Source: Candida dubliniensis CD36
Lineage: Eukaryota; Ascomycota; Pichiomycetes; Serinales; Debaryomycetaceae
Direction of reading: 5' to 3'
Assembly: GCF_000026945.1 (NCBI RefSeq)
Contig: NC_012863.1
Coordinates: forward strand, 310,001 to 374,000
DNA: 64,000 nucleotides
This document shows, piece after piece, positions 16,135 to 24,201 of the stretch (position 1 is the first letter of the stretch; each line of letters opens with the position of its first letter). Both the position numbers and the translations under genes were made by a program. Under the pieces are notes generated by a model. The model was not told the origin of the DNA. It was given only the letters and a program-made list of their open reading frames with translations, and ran no database searches.

Positions 16135-17289
16135 ATGCCAGAATCTACTAATACCATCTTGAATAATACTCCTTCTAGAAAAATTAAACTAACTGCTCTT
16201 TGTGAATTATGTCATGGTAGAAAAGCTGTGATGAAAAGACCTAAAAATTTGATGAAATTATGTAAAGAGTGTTTTTATAATGTTTTTGAAACTGAGATTC
16301 ATAATACTATTATTTCCAATAAATTATTTCATCGAGGTGAAAAAATAGCTATTGGAGCATCTGGAGGTAAAGATTCCACTGTATTAGCATCGATTCTTAA
16401 AACATTAAATGAAAGATATGATTATGGATTAAAATTAGTATTATTATCTATTGATGAAGGAATTAAGGGATATCGAGATGATTCATTAGCTACGGTTAAA
16501 AGAAATCAAAAACAATATGATATGCCATTAGAAATTGTTTCTTATAAAGATTTATATAATTGGTCAATGGATGAAATAGTTGCTTGTGCTGGGATTCGAT
16601 CAAGTTGTACTTATTGTGGAGTATTACGTCGTCAAGCATTAGATAGAGGAGCAGAGAAATTAGGAATTAATCATGTTGTCACGGGACATAATGCTGATGA
16701 TGTTGCTGAAACTGTATTAATGAATTTATTAAGAGGAGATGTGGCAAGGTTAGAACATTCTACTAATATTATGACTACATCAGCGGGATCACCAATTAAA
16801 CGTTCTAAACCATTTAAATATACTTATCAAAAGGAAATTGTCTTGTATGCTCATTATAAGAAATTGGATTATTTTTCAACTGAATGTACTTATGCTCCAG
16901 AAGCTTTTAGAGGTACTGCTAGAGAATTATTAAAATCTTTAGAAAGTATACGTCCATCTTGTATAATGGATATCATTTATAGTGGTGAACATTTAGTGTT
17001 AGCACCCAAAAAACAGAAACGGAAAACTGTTGCTTATAAAAACAAAAAGAAAACCAATGATGAGCAAGAAGTGAATCCTGATGGATCTATATCATTGAAT
17101 CGAAATGGAATTAAAAAGGATGGTAATACATGTGAAAAATGTGGTTATCTTTCGTCAAACAAAATTTGTAAAGCATGTATGTTGTTAGATGGATTGGAGA
17201 TAAATAGAGCCAAAGTGGCTATAGATAACAATTCTGCTATTGATGGTGCGGCAAAACTTACGAAATCATTAGAACAACTAAGTTTTTAA
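16135..17289 (+). CDS. NCS6: Cytosolic tRNA 2-thiouridine-forming protein (Ncs6/Ctu1)
   Basis: Thiolates wobble uridine 34 of tRNAs for Lys, Glu and Gln, using the Urm1 sulfur-relay pathway together with Ncs2. An N-terminal zinc ribbon CELCHGRK...LCKECF (about residues 22-46) is followed by the PP-loop SGGKDST (about residue 76) that binds [12 protein letters not shown] (about 160) supplies the catalytic Cys, and [19 protein letters not shown] follows. A second zinc site [22 protein letters not shown] lies near the C-terminus. All expected elements are present. At 384 aa it is the usual length, with a short Lys-rich insertion before the last zinc site. Confidence 0.97.
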   Translation: MPESTNTILNNTPSRKIKLTALCELCHGRKAVMKRPKNLMKLCKECFYNVFETEIHNTIISNKLFHRGEKIAIGASGGKDSTVLASILKTLNERYDYGLKLVLLSIDEGIKGYRDDSLATVKRNQKQYDMPLEIVSYKDLYNWSMDEIVACAGIRSSCTYCGVLRRQALDRGAEKLGINHVVTGHNADDVAETVLMNLLRGDVARLEHSTNIMTTSAGSPIKRSKPFKYTYQKEIVLYAHYKKLDYFSTECTYAPEAFRGTARELLKSLESIRPSCIMDIIYSGEHLVLAPKKQKRKTVAYKNKKKTNDEQEVNPDGSISLNRNGIKKDGNTCEKCGYLSSNKICKACMLLDGLEINRAKVAIDNNSAIDGAAKLTKSLEQLSF

Positions 17290-17603
17290 CAATTAAATAT
17301 AGGTTAATTATAATATATATGTTATATCTGTGTTGAATGAGTGTGTGTGTGTTTTGATTGGTTGGTTGGTAGGATAAATCTGATGCCGCCTGATTGTGGC
17401 TTTGCTTTGGTAGCAAATAAATTGAACCGCGCGGTTCCAACAAGACAAGACACGACTTTTCGGCAGTTGCCTTTATCTCCACTTTTCCGAATTCACCTTT
17501 CCAACTACAACAACAATATTTAATCTTGCAATAATAATTCACCCATTGACTTTTTTTTTTTTCTTCTTTTTTTCATTATTAGTTATAAAAACCTTTCATT
17601 ATA
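17290..17603. promoter_or_regulatory. NCS6-dehydrogenase intergenic region with a GC palindrome
   Basis: 314 bp. The notable element is the perfect 14-bp palindrome GAACCGCGCGGTTC at 17424-17437, which is GC-rich in an AT-rich setting. It lies about 165 bp upstream of the dehydrogenase start and could be a binding site for a dimeric (zinc-cluster type) regulator. A T-rich run follows at 17551-17573. Confidence 0.45.
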
Positions 17604-18410
17604 ATGTCATTTGGTAGAAAAGCTGCTGAAAGATTAGCCAATAGATCCATTCTTATCACTGGTGCTTCATCTGGGATTGGTGAAGCATGTGCTAAAGTTT
17701 TCGCTGAAGCATCTAATGGTCAAGTTAAATTAGTTTTAGGAGCAAGAAGAAAAGAACGATTAGTTAAATTATCTGATACTTTAATTAAACAATATCCTAA
17801 TATTAAAATTCATCATGATTTTTTGGATGTTACTATTAAAGATTCAATTTCAAAATTCATTGCTGGAATTCCTCATGAATTTGAACCTGATGTATTAATT
17901 AATAATAGTGGTAAAGCCTTGGGGAAAGAAGAAGTTGGAGAATTGAAAGATGAAGATATTACGGAAATGTTTGATACTAATGTCATTGGAGTCATTCGTA
18001 TGACTCAAGCAGTTTTACCTTTACTTAAAAAAAAACCTTATGCTGATGTGGTTTTCATTGGAAGTATTGCTGGACGTGTTCCTTATAAAAATGGAGGTGG
18101 TTATTGTGCATCTAAAGCTGCTGTTCGTAGTTTCACCGATACATTTAGAAAAGAAACTATTAATACTGGTATTAGAGTCATTGAAGTTGATCCAGGTGCA
18201 GTACTTACTGAATTTAGTGTTGTTCGTTATAAAGGTGACACTGATGCTGCCGATGCTGTTTATACTGGTACTGAACCATTAACACCAGAAGATGTTGCTG
18301 AAGTGGTTGTTTTTGCATCTTCAAGAAAACAAAATACCGTTATTGCTGATACTTTGATTTTCCCAAATCATCAAGCTTCTCCAGATCATGTTTATAGAAA
18401 ACCTAATTAA
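17604..18410 (+). CDS. NADP-dependent short-chain dehydrogenase (YMR226C/TMA29-like 3-hydroxy acid dehydrogenase)
   Basis: A 268-aa classical short-chain dehydrogenase. The N-terminus MSFGRKAAERLANRSILITGASSGIG closely matches S. cerevisiae YMR226C, which oxidises serine and related 3-hydroxy acids and reduces some carbonyls with NADP. It has the Rossmann motif TGASSGIG (about residues 19-26), the NNSG motif (about 97-100) and the catalytic Ser...Tyr-x3-Lys set in GSIAGRVPYKNGGGYCASK (about 153-171). Arg residues after the second strand (GARRKERL) suit NADP binding. The conserved C-terminal RKQNTVIADTLIFP is also present. It is cytosolic; no targeting signal is seen. It converges with RPL20. 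Confidence 0.93.
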   Translation: MSFGRKAAERLANRSILITGASSGIGEACAKVFAEASNGQVKLVLGARRKERLVKLSDTLIKQYPNIKIHHDFLDVTIKDSISKFIAGIPHEFEPDVLINNSGKALGKEEVGELKDEDITEMFDTNVIGVIRMTQAVLPLLKKKPYADVVFIGSIAGRVPYKNGGGYCASKAAVRSFTDTFRKETINTGIRVIEVDPGAVLTEFSVVRYKGDTDAADAVYTGTEPLTPEDVAEVVVFASSRKQNTVIADTLIFPNHQASPDHVYRKPN

Positions 18411-18750
18411 ATGAAATAGAGTTTGTCTGTGTATGTGTGTTTATTTTATAAAATTATTCAAGGCATCTTCTTGTAGTTACGATGATAGTAGGTTCTGTTG
18501 CCAATGGTTTACGGACTACATAGGTTTCTGTCTATTTTCTGTTTTATTAAATGAATTACGTGTATTCTTTATGTTTTCAGAGGTAATAATATGTCTAAGA
18601 AATGTTAAAACCTTATTAAATATACATTCTCTCTGTTATATTTCAACCTTTATTATCTTTCTTAGTAAATAGAACTTTAAATGACAAAAATATTATTTAT
18701 TTTACAAGTTTCCTATCTTCCTATCACATACAACTAAACAAAAAACACAT
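18411..18750. other. Convergent 3' region between the dehydrogenase gene and RPL20
   Basis: 340 bp of AT-rich sequence. A 79-codon open frame is present but resembles no known protein. I see only probable 3'-UTR sequence. Confidence 0.6.
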
Positions 18751-19269
18751 TTAGTAGAAAGTAGTTGGAGCGGTGGCTTGGAACAATTTCTTAGATTTTT
18801 GGACTCTGTGTGGTAATGGGAATTTCAAGTCTTTAGTCAAGAATTGTTTAACGTATTGTCTTTTAACGTCATCAGTCTTTTCTAATTCAACAACTTTCAA
18901 GATATGGATACTTCTAAATCTAGCTCTGTGTCTAGCAGCTAAATCTTGGTACATGGTTTCAACAGCGCCAACTCTAGTGACATCTCTGTATTCTTTGTAC
19001 ATGTTATGAATACCAGATCTAGATTCATATCTTAACCAAATACCAAAAGTCTTGACTTTAGTTGGTTTAGCTTCAGAAATAATGTTAACTGATACAATTT
19101 CACCAGAAGCTTTCTTAACTTTATGCAATTTTTGCAAGAAATACCAATATCTTGATTTGGCAACAACGGTGTTTGGAGCAAAAATTCTCATTCTGAACAA
19201 CTTTGGTTCTGGAACGGATTCAGTTGGTAAATTACGACCAATAACTTGATATTCGTTTAATCTAGACAT
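18751..19269 (-). CDS. RPL20: 60S ribosomal protein eL20 (Rpl20)
   Basis: The 172-aa product starting [33 protein letters not shown] matches yeast Rpl20 (eL20, formerly L18a) along its length and ends in the family signature QATAPTTFY. The frame could be extended upstream to another Met, but that extension overlaps a branch point and 3' splice site (TACTAAC ... TAG), so those bases are intronic. I place the start at 19269, four bases after the splice acceptor. The intron is therefore entirely in the 5'-UTR. In C. albicans two ERG25-type and several single ribosomal-protein genes exist; I believe this locus is called RPL20B there, but I cannot confirm the suffix. Confidence 0.97.
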   Translation of the reverse strand: MSRLNEYQVIGRNLPTESVPEPKLFRMRIFAPNTVVAKSRYWYFLQKLHKVKKASGEIVSVNIISEAKPTKVKTFGIWLRYESRSGIHNMYKEYRDVTRVGAVETMYQDLAARHRARFRSIHILKVVELEKTDDVKRQYVKQFLTKDLKFPLPHRVQKSKKLFQATAPTTFY

Positions 19270-19273
19270 CTTT

Positions 19274-19569
19274 CTATAATTATTGAAAAAAGTTAGTATT
19301 TTCATTCTCAGAACTGAGGGCAGGCACTAAACTTGACAAAAAGGAATACATGGTAAGGTTGAAGTTCTTCTATACGTTGATGGAACCCCCCATTAATTAT
19401 TAATAAAAAAAATTTCACTCTCCCATCTCTGATTCTCTATCGATTCAATATCATATCCCCAATCTTATGACATGCTATGTAACTTTTTCATAAATTCTCA
19501 AATATCTCCATTTCAAGTTTATATCCTTTGTCATGTTATATTATAATATTCTCATGGTGTTTAACATAC
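19274..19569 (-). other. Predicted 5'-UTR intron of RPL20
   Basis: On the minus strand GTATGT starts at 19569, the exact branch point TACTAAC lies at 19298-19292, and the acceptor TTATAG ends at 19274, 17 nt after the branch point. These are the consensus signals for yeast introns. Splicing gives a leader that joins AACCGAAGA to AAAG followed by the start codon. No box C/D snoRNA was convincing inside the 296-nt intron. Confidence 0.82.
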
Positions 19570-19847
19570 TCTTCGGTTGTTGTTGAATACCTTGTAAACT
19601 GAAAATTCTACAAAATGTACAAATTTTTTTTTCTTCGGTATAGTAAAGTTTTCTCACTATTTGTTAGTAAAAGGGTGAAGCTTCTTCTCTCTCTGGCAAT
19701 TTACTGAGTCGCACACACACAATCTCTACTACACAGGCTAAGGGAAAAAAAAAAAAGTTCATGCGACACAGACACAACAGAAAACTCTTAACTAACTGTA
19801 TTAACTACTCAACAGAGAAAAAAACTACTTCCTGTATATAATATTTA

Positions 19848-19873
19848 GTCACATGTTAGGGCTATAGCCCTAA
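19848..19873. promoter_or_regulatory. RPL20 promoter: Cbf1 site next to an inverted pair of Tbf1 sites
   Basis: GTCACATG (19848-19855) matches the Cbf1 motif RTCACRTG. It abuts TTAGGGCTATAGCCCTAA (19856-19873), a perfect 18-bp palindrome made of two AGCCCTAA Tbf1-type sites. In C. albicans, ribosomal-protein promoters are known to use Tbf1 and Cbf1 instead of Rap1. The site is about 280 bp upstream of the predicted first splice donor, as expected if transcription starts shortly before it. Confidence 0.8.
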
Positions 19874-20022
19874 TTTTATTTTGCAACAAAAAAGAGACAA
19901 CCAACCGTAATTGTTTAGACATATTTTAAACTACAACATAGACTACATCTTCACAGTATTTACCTTCTTAATTTATCACATTCTCCAAATCATATATTCA
20001 TAATAATCTCTAAACATAATAT

Positions 20023-20988
20023 CTATAAAGTTTTTTTATGTTTGCTTTCAGCACTAGCTTTACTATTTCTTTCTCTTCTCTTTTTAGCATAAGAACCACA
20101 TTCAGTTTGGAAAAGCCAATCCCAAAGAGTGAAAGAACTAGCGTAATTTCCAATGAAATAATGATGATGTTCATCATGATGAGCAGCACCGGCCCAAAGT
20201 GGGAAAAATTTATTTAATGACCATGGGAAATCATAACCAGAGTGAGAATCAACGGCTTGGAATAATCTTAAAACAATCCAAGTAGTCAAAGTGAATAAAT
20301 GAAGTGGTGGCATATTAGTATAAACCGTAGCTAAATAAGCATATAAGATTGGGAACCCTACTGTACCAACCCCTAAAGCCATAACTTCAACTGGATGAGC
20401 ATATTCTGCTGCTAAACCAAATGGAGCAGCATATTTATGATGAACTTTATGAATATTTTTATAAAACCAACCTTGATGGAATAAACTATGGAATGTAAAA
20501 TGCCAAAAATCTTCACAAATGAAAAAAATTACAATTTGCATAGCTTGAACTTTCCAACCTGGGAATGGAACATCATATGTAATACCCAATTTAGCACATA
20601 ATGGATGGAATAACCAAATTGGTAAAGCTTCAACAAGGAAATGTTGTTTTAAAACGGTTTTAAAACATTCCCATTGTTCTTGATTAGTTGGGATTTTATT
20701 AGGTTGAATTTTATAACGATTAAACCATGGAGTTTTATCAATAATAAACCATGGTAAACATCTACCAAAATACATTAATTCATGAGTAATAAAAAATAAT
20801 AATCCAGTAGCTAAAATATCATTATTCATATAGATATAATATGAAGCCCATAATTTTTCAATATAATTCAAACTATGATGAGCAACATCAACTTCTTTCA
20901 AAATTGAAGAAAATGCAGTAGGATGGGTATTTATCAAACTAGATAAACTTGAAGTGTGATTACTAGTTAATTGATGCAAAACTTCCAT
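20023..20988 (-). CDS. ERG251: C-4 methylsterol oxidase (Erg25 family)
   Basis: Removes C-4 methyl groups of sterol intermediates in ergosterol synthesis, in the ER membrane, as a di-iron enzyme. The three His boxes of the fatty-acid-hydroxylase superfamily are present: HFTFH (about residue 166), HKVHH (about 180) and HHDEHHH (about 270). Hydrophobic helices lie around residues 55-75, 110-125, 145-160 and 215-245. At 321 aa with a basic tail (KKRRERNSK...KHKKTL) it is full length. C. albicans has two such genes, ERG25 and ERG251; from its neighbours (CPA1 and RPL20) I infer this is ERG251. Two TCGTATA elements upstream support sterol regulation. Confidence 0.95.
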   Translation of the reverse strand: MEVLHQLTSNHTSSLSSLINTHPTAFSSILKEVDVAHHSLNYIEKLWASYYIYMNNDILATGLLFFITHELMYFGRCLPWFIIDKTPWFNRYKIQPNKIPTNQEQWECFKTVLKQHFLVEALPIWLFHPLCAKLGITYDVPFPGWKVQAMQIVIFFICEDFWHFTFHSLFHQGWFYKNIHKVHHKYAAPFGLAAEYAHPVEVMALGVGTVGFPILYAYLATVYTNMPPLHLFTLTTWIVLRLFQAVDSHSGYDFPWSLNKFFPLWAGAAHHDEHHHYFIGNYASSFTLWDWLFQTECGSYAKKRRERNSKASAESKHKKTL

Positions 20989-21103
20989 TTTTGGTGTTAT
21001 TTAATTGGGCTTTGGAGAAAAGGGGAAGAAAAACTGATTAAGAAGAGTTTCTACTCAAATAATGAAAATATATATCTATATATATATATATGTTATAAAA
21101 GTA

Positions 21104-21110
21104 TCGTATA
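21104..21110 (+). promoter_or_regulatory. Sterol response element TCGTATA, proximal
   Basis: Exact match to the fungal Upc2/Ecm22 site, 116 bp upstream of the ERG251 start and just beyond a TA-rich stretch that may serve as TATA box. Confidence 0.65.
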
Positions 21111-21322
21111 GATATTCTTAGTAGTTGTGTTTTATTTTTTTTCATTTTTTGACGCCCTATCTATTAAGAATGAGTGATCTGATGGCTTATTGTTAATATT
21201 ATTATTATGAGCAGTAACATGTCGCAAGAATTTTTTATTAGTTAAAGCTGTTGTTGCTGCAATGTACATCGTATGATTTATTTAGTTTTAGTGATTGTTT
21301 TTAACTGATTGGGTTTTGTTTC

Positions 21323-21324
<2 letters not shown>

Positions 21325-21357
<33 letters not shown>
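21325..21357 (+). repeat. T33 homopolymer tract in ERG251 promoter
   Basis: Thirty-three consecutive T residues, likely nucleosome-excluding, between the two sterol response elements. It is prone to length variation. Confidence 0.95.
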
Positions 21358-21359
<2 letters not shown>

Positions 21360-21500
21360 TTCAATTTCCATTCTGGTAATCGGTACACGACTACACCTTT
21401 ATGTGATTGAATTGGTCGTTCCGCTGTACTTATTTGTTTGTGAAACGGTCGTTTAACTGCATGATGATGGATAATTATTATTATTGTTCTTAATTTATCA

Positions 21501-21507
21501 TCGTATA
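21501..21507 (+). promoter_or_regulatory. Sterol response element TCGTATA, distal
   Basis: A second exact TCGTATA, about 510 bp upstream of the ERG251 start. A near match, TCGTATG, occurs at about 21269. Repeated sites in one promoter make Upc2 control more credible than one site would. Confidence 0.5.
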
Positions 21508-21510
21508 GCT

Positions 21511-22567
21511 TTTATGTCTTGACTTTGCTTAAACTTCTTGATTCCTAAGAAATCACCACTAAGGGTATATAAACGATCAGTGTAAACGATATTGTTGTTG
21601 TAGTTGTTGTTGTTATCATCCTCGTATTTGTTTTAAGGCACCCCCACTGACTGACTGACAAATGCAAAAATCTGATTTGTTTAGGGATTTCTTTGGTCAG
21701 ACCCGACCCAATTTTGCATCGAATAACCGTTAAAAAAAAAATATACGCCGCTTTTCTGGAGATTGAAGGCGATTATGATAATGATGATGACCCTCGAATC
21801 ACAGGTTTCTGCTTTTTTAATTGGCTGGTTTGGTTTGCTTACTTTATATCGGACTTTTCGTCTTCCCTGTTTCTCTATTTTTAATCAAATTTAGGTTAAA
21901 TAATTACGATAAAAAGATTTTGTTATCAACTATGACAATGGAAAACTGCAAATCCTGTAAAATTGACGAGTATCTTTTGTATAGAAAACATAAACAACTT
22001 TAACAAATTAGAAACATATATTAATGTTAGAGTATACTTTCTCCTTTTTCTAAATTAAAATAGGACCACTCAACAGTGTCCTGATTGATTTATATCAAAG
22101 CAATATCATACCTTAATAACTCTTTATATGGCTGATCTTGTTAACCACCAGACAGAACTCATTATGAAATCTGGTGGAGACTAACAGATAATTGTCACAT
22201 CAAACGATGTGCATTCTTTTTAAGGTTTCAAATCTAAGAAGCTTATTACGACTAACGATGTATATATATTATAGCATTGAATTAGAATATACTAAAGCAG
22301 GTGTATATTCATTATTATTTGTATATTTAAGTAATATATTTTAGGAATAGTTTACAATAATTTAAAACGGTAGAATCTAATTAGCTTCTCTGAAAATTAA
22401 GCAACAGTATACTCATTGATTAGATGAAAATACGGGTTTCATAATATTCTCTACAAAAGACCATATGATTCAAGTTAGTTGTAAATTGAAATACTAACTA
22501 TTTAATATTCCTATTAACTTACTAGGTAGTTAGTCAGTTTAAGTTACCTATATATATATATATGTAT
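21511..22567. other. Intergenic remainder between ERG251 promoter and CPA1 3' end
   Basis: About 1 kb without a convincing gene. It holds an inverted repeat CCACCAGA (22145-22152) / TCTGGTGG (22170-22177) with a 17-nt loop, and GTTGTTGTAGTTGTTGTTGTT-type simple sequence near 21592-21615. Open frames at 21693-22003 resemble nothing known. Confidence 0.6.
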
Positions 22568-23833
22568 CTATTCAACTCTTTCTTTTGGTAAAATATCAAC
22601 TAACAAACTGTTTTCAACAACTGGCAAATTTAATCCATTTGTCTTTTTATAGACATCTATATTATCGAAAAATTTATCAAACAAAAATGAAGTGTCTAAT
22701 GGACCACCTTTTGCTTCTGGATGAAATTGAGTAGAAAATATTGGTTGATATTTATGAATCATACCTTCATTACTCAAATCATTCAAATTAGTAAAATAAG
22801 GTTGCCAATTTTCTGATAAAGTATTAGCATCAACTGCATAACCATGATTTTGTGATGTAATATGACATTTACCAGTAATCAAATCTATGGCAGGGATATT
22901 ATGAGCTCTATTACCATATTTTAATTTTATAGTTTTAGCGCCACTAGCTAAAGCCAATAATTGATGACCTAAACATATACCGAAAATTGGTAAATCTTGA
23001 TGATTATTTATAATTTTTTTTAAATTATTAACCGTAGTAGAACAATGAGTTGGATCACCAGGGCCATTAGATATAAATATCCCATCGAATTTATTGGCAA
23101 TTTTATCAATTGGATAATCATATGGGAAAACAGTTAATGAAGCTCCTCTTTCAACAAGACAACGTAAAATATTTTCTTTAGCACCACAATCTAAAACTGC
23201 AATATGAATCCCTTTAGAATACTTTGGAGGACATGCAATATGGAATGGGGCCTTTGTGGTTACTTTATGGACTAAATTGACTGCACCAGGATCTTCAAAA
23301 GCTGCATCTTCATCAGCATCATATTCTTCACCAATAGTGATTCTACCTAAAGAAGAACCTTTATCTCTTAAATAACTCACCAATTGTCTAGTATCAACAC
23401 CAGTTATGGCAGCAACACCAGAACGTTTACACCATTGTTGTAAACTTTCCACTGCTGTCCAATGACTATATTCCAATGCTGCATCAGCAACAACTATACC
23501 AATACATTGGACTTTAGGAGATTCCATATATTTTAATAAATTAAATTGATCTTTAATAGTACTTGAAGGAACACCATAATTACCAATTAATGGTTGAGTA
23601 AAACATAAAATTTGTCCACGATATGATGGATCAGTCATACTTTCAGGATATCCTACTAAAGAAGTGGTGAAAACAGCTTCACCACTAACATTTCTATTGG
23701 CACCAAATGAATATCCATTGAAAACAGGTCCATCTTTTATAGTTAATGTTGCTCTTCCTAATTGTGAAGTGGTGTTGGTAAAACCTTTGTTAGTAGCAGC
23801 AGTGGCTAAATATCTTTTAGTAGCAGAAAGCAT
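22568..23833 (-). CDS. CPA1: Carbamoyl-phosphate synthase (arginine-specific), small subunit
   Basis: The glutaminase subunit supplies ammonia to Cpa2 for carbamoyl phosphate in arginine synthesis. The N-terminal domain has [38 protein letters not shown]. The class I amidotransferase domain has the nucleophile in [15 protein letters not shown] (about residue 283) and the His-Glu pair in [11 protein letters not shown] (about 372). An upstream in-frame Met at 23878 would add [16 protein letters not shown] prefer the second Met, because [17 protein letters not shown] looks like a mitochondrial presequence and aligns better with homologues, but either is possible. The leader contains a Gcn4 site and two uORFs. 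Confidence 0.95.
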   Translation of the reverse strand: MLSATKRYLATAATNKGFTNTTSQLGRATLTIKDGPVFNGYSFGANRNVSGEAVFTTSLVGYPESMTDPSYRGQILCFTQPLIGNYGVPSSTIKDQFNLLKYMESPKVQCIGIVVADAALEYSHWTAVESLQQWCKRSGVAAITGVDTRQLVSYLRDKGSSLGRITIGEEYDADEDAAFEDPGAVNLVHKVTTKAPFHIACPPKYSKGIHIAVLDCGAKENILRCLVERGASLTVFPYDYPIDKIANKFDGIFISNGPGDPTHCSTTVNNLKKIINNHQDLPIFGICLGHQLLALASGAKTIKLKYGNRAHNIPAIDLITGKCHITSQNHGYAVDANTLSENWQPYFTNLNDLSNEGMIHKYQPIFSTQFHPEAKGGPLDTSFLFDKFFDNIDVYKKTNGLNLPVVENSLLVDILPKERVE

Positions 23834-23950
23834 GGAATTCCCAAATGTAAAAAGTAGTTGAACTAATAATGAAAACAAAAAAAGAAAAAGAAGAACTATA
23901 TAGGGAAGAAAATTTTTCGTCGATGGAGAAAAGGAGTGAGCGAGTGTTAG

Positions 23951-24063
23951 TTATTTATTTATCAAAATAAGTTGAGGGCGCTTAATGGAAAAATTTTCTT
24001 TCAAAATTACCATATTGGGATTTTATCAAATAGTAAAATGAGGCTCATCTTCATCATCATCAT
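23951..24063 (-). promoter_or_regulatory. Two short overlapping uORFs in the CPA1 leader
   Basis: uORF1 starts at 24063 (four consecutive ATG codons) and encodes 18 residues ending ...LLFDKIPIW before TAA at 24007. uORF2 starts at 24013, overlaps uORF1 by 7 nt in another frame, encodes 20 residues and ends at 23951. Many fungal CPA1 leaders carry an arginine attenuator peptide, but neither uORF shows its conserved D-Y-x-S-D-x-x-W core. Whether both lie in the mRNA is not known. Confidence 0.4.
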
Positions 24064-24089
24064 CCACTCAAATCTCAATTTGTTCAAGT

Positions 24090-24096
24090 TGACTCA
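24090..24096. promoter_or_regulatory. Gcn4 site TGACTCA in CPA1 promoter
   Basis: Perfect Gcn4 core about 255 bp upstream of the preferred CPA1 start. It fits general amino-acid control of arginine synthesis. Confidence 0.65.
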
Positions 24097-24156
24097 TCTA
24101 AACATTTTTTTTTACTCAATTTTATTGTATCTGTACACTACACTACACCACATATT

Positions 24157-24162
24157 CACGTG
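24157..24162. promoter_or_regulatory. CACGTG (Cbf1-type E-box) between CPA1 and the BUL1-like gene
   Basis: TTCACGTGCC lies 40 bp downstream of the BUL1-like stop and about 325 bp upstream of CPA1. The motif is exact but short, and the function is inferred. Confidence 0.35.
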
Positions 24163-24201
24163 CCATTAACAATAATAGTCTTATTATCATATCCGCCCTG
24201 C

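Noticed and set aside
15930..16151. 73-codon frame before NCS6
   Set aside because: It overlaps the NCS6 start in another frame and resembles no known protein.
18433..18672. 79-codon open frame between the dehydrogenase gene and RPL20
   Set aside because: Composition is Phe/Ser-rich like random AT-rich sequence and it sits in a convergent 3' region.
22025..22186. Possible solo LTR beginning TGTTAG and ending CTAACA
   Set aside because: No 5-bp target-site duplication flanks it, the length is short for a Candida LTR, and the interior shows no LTR features.
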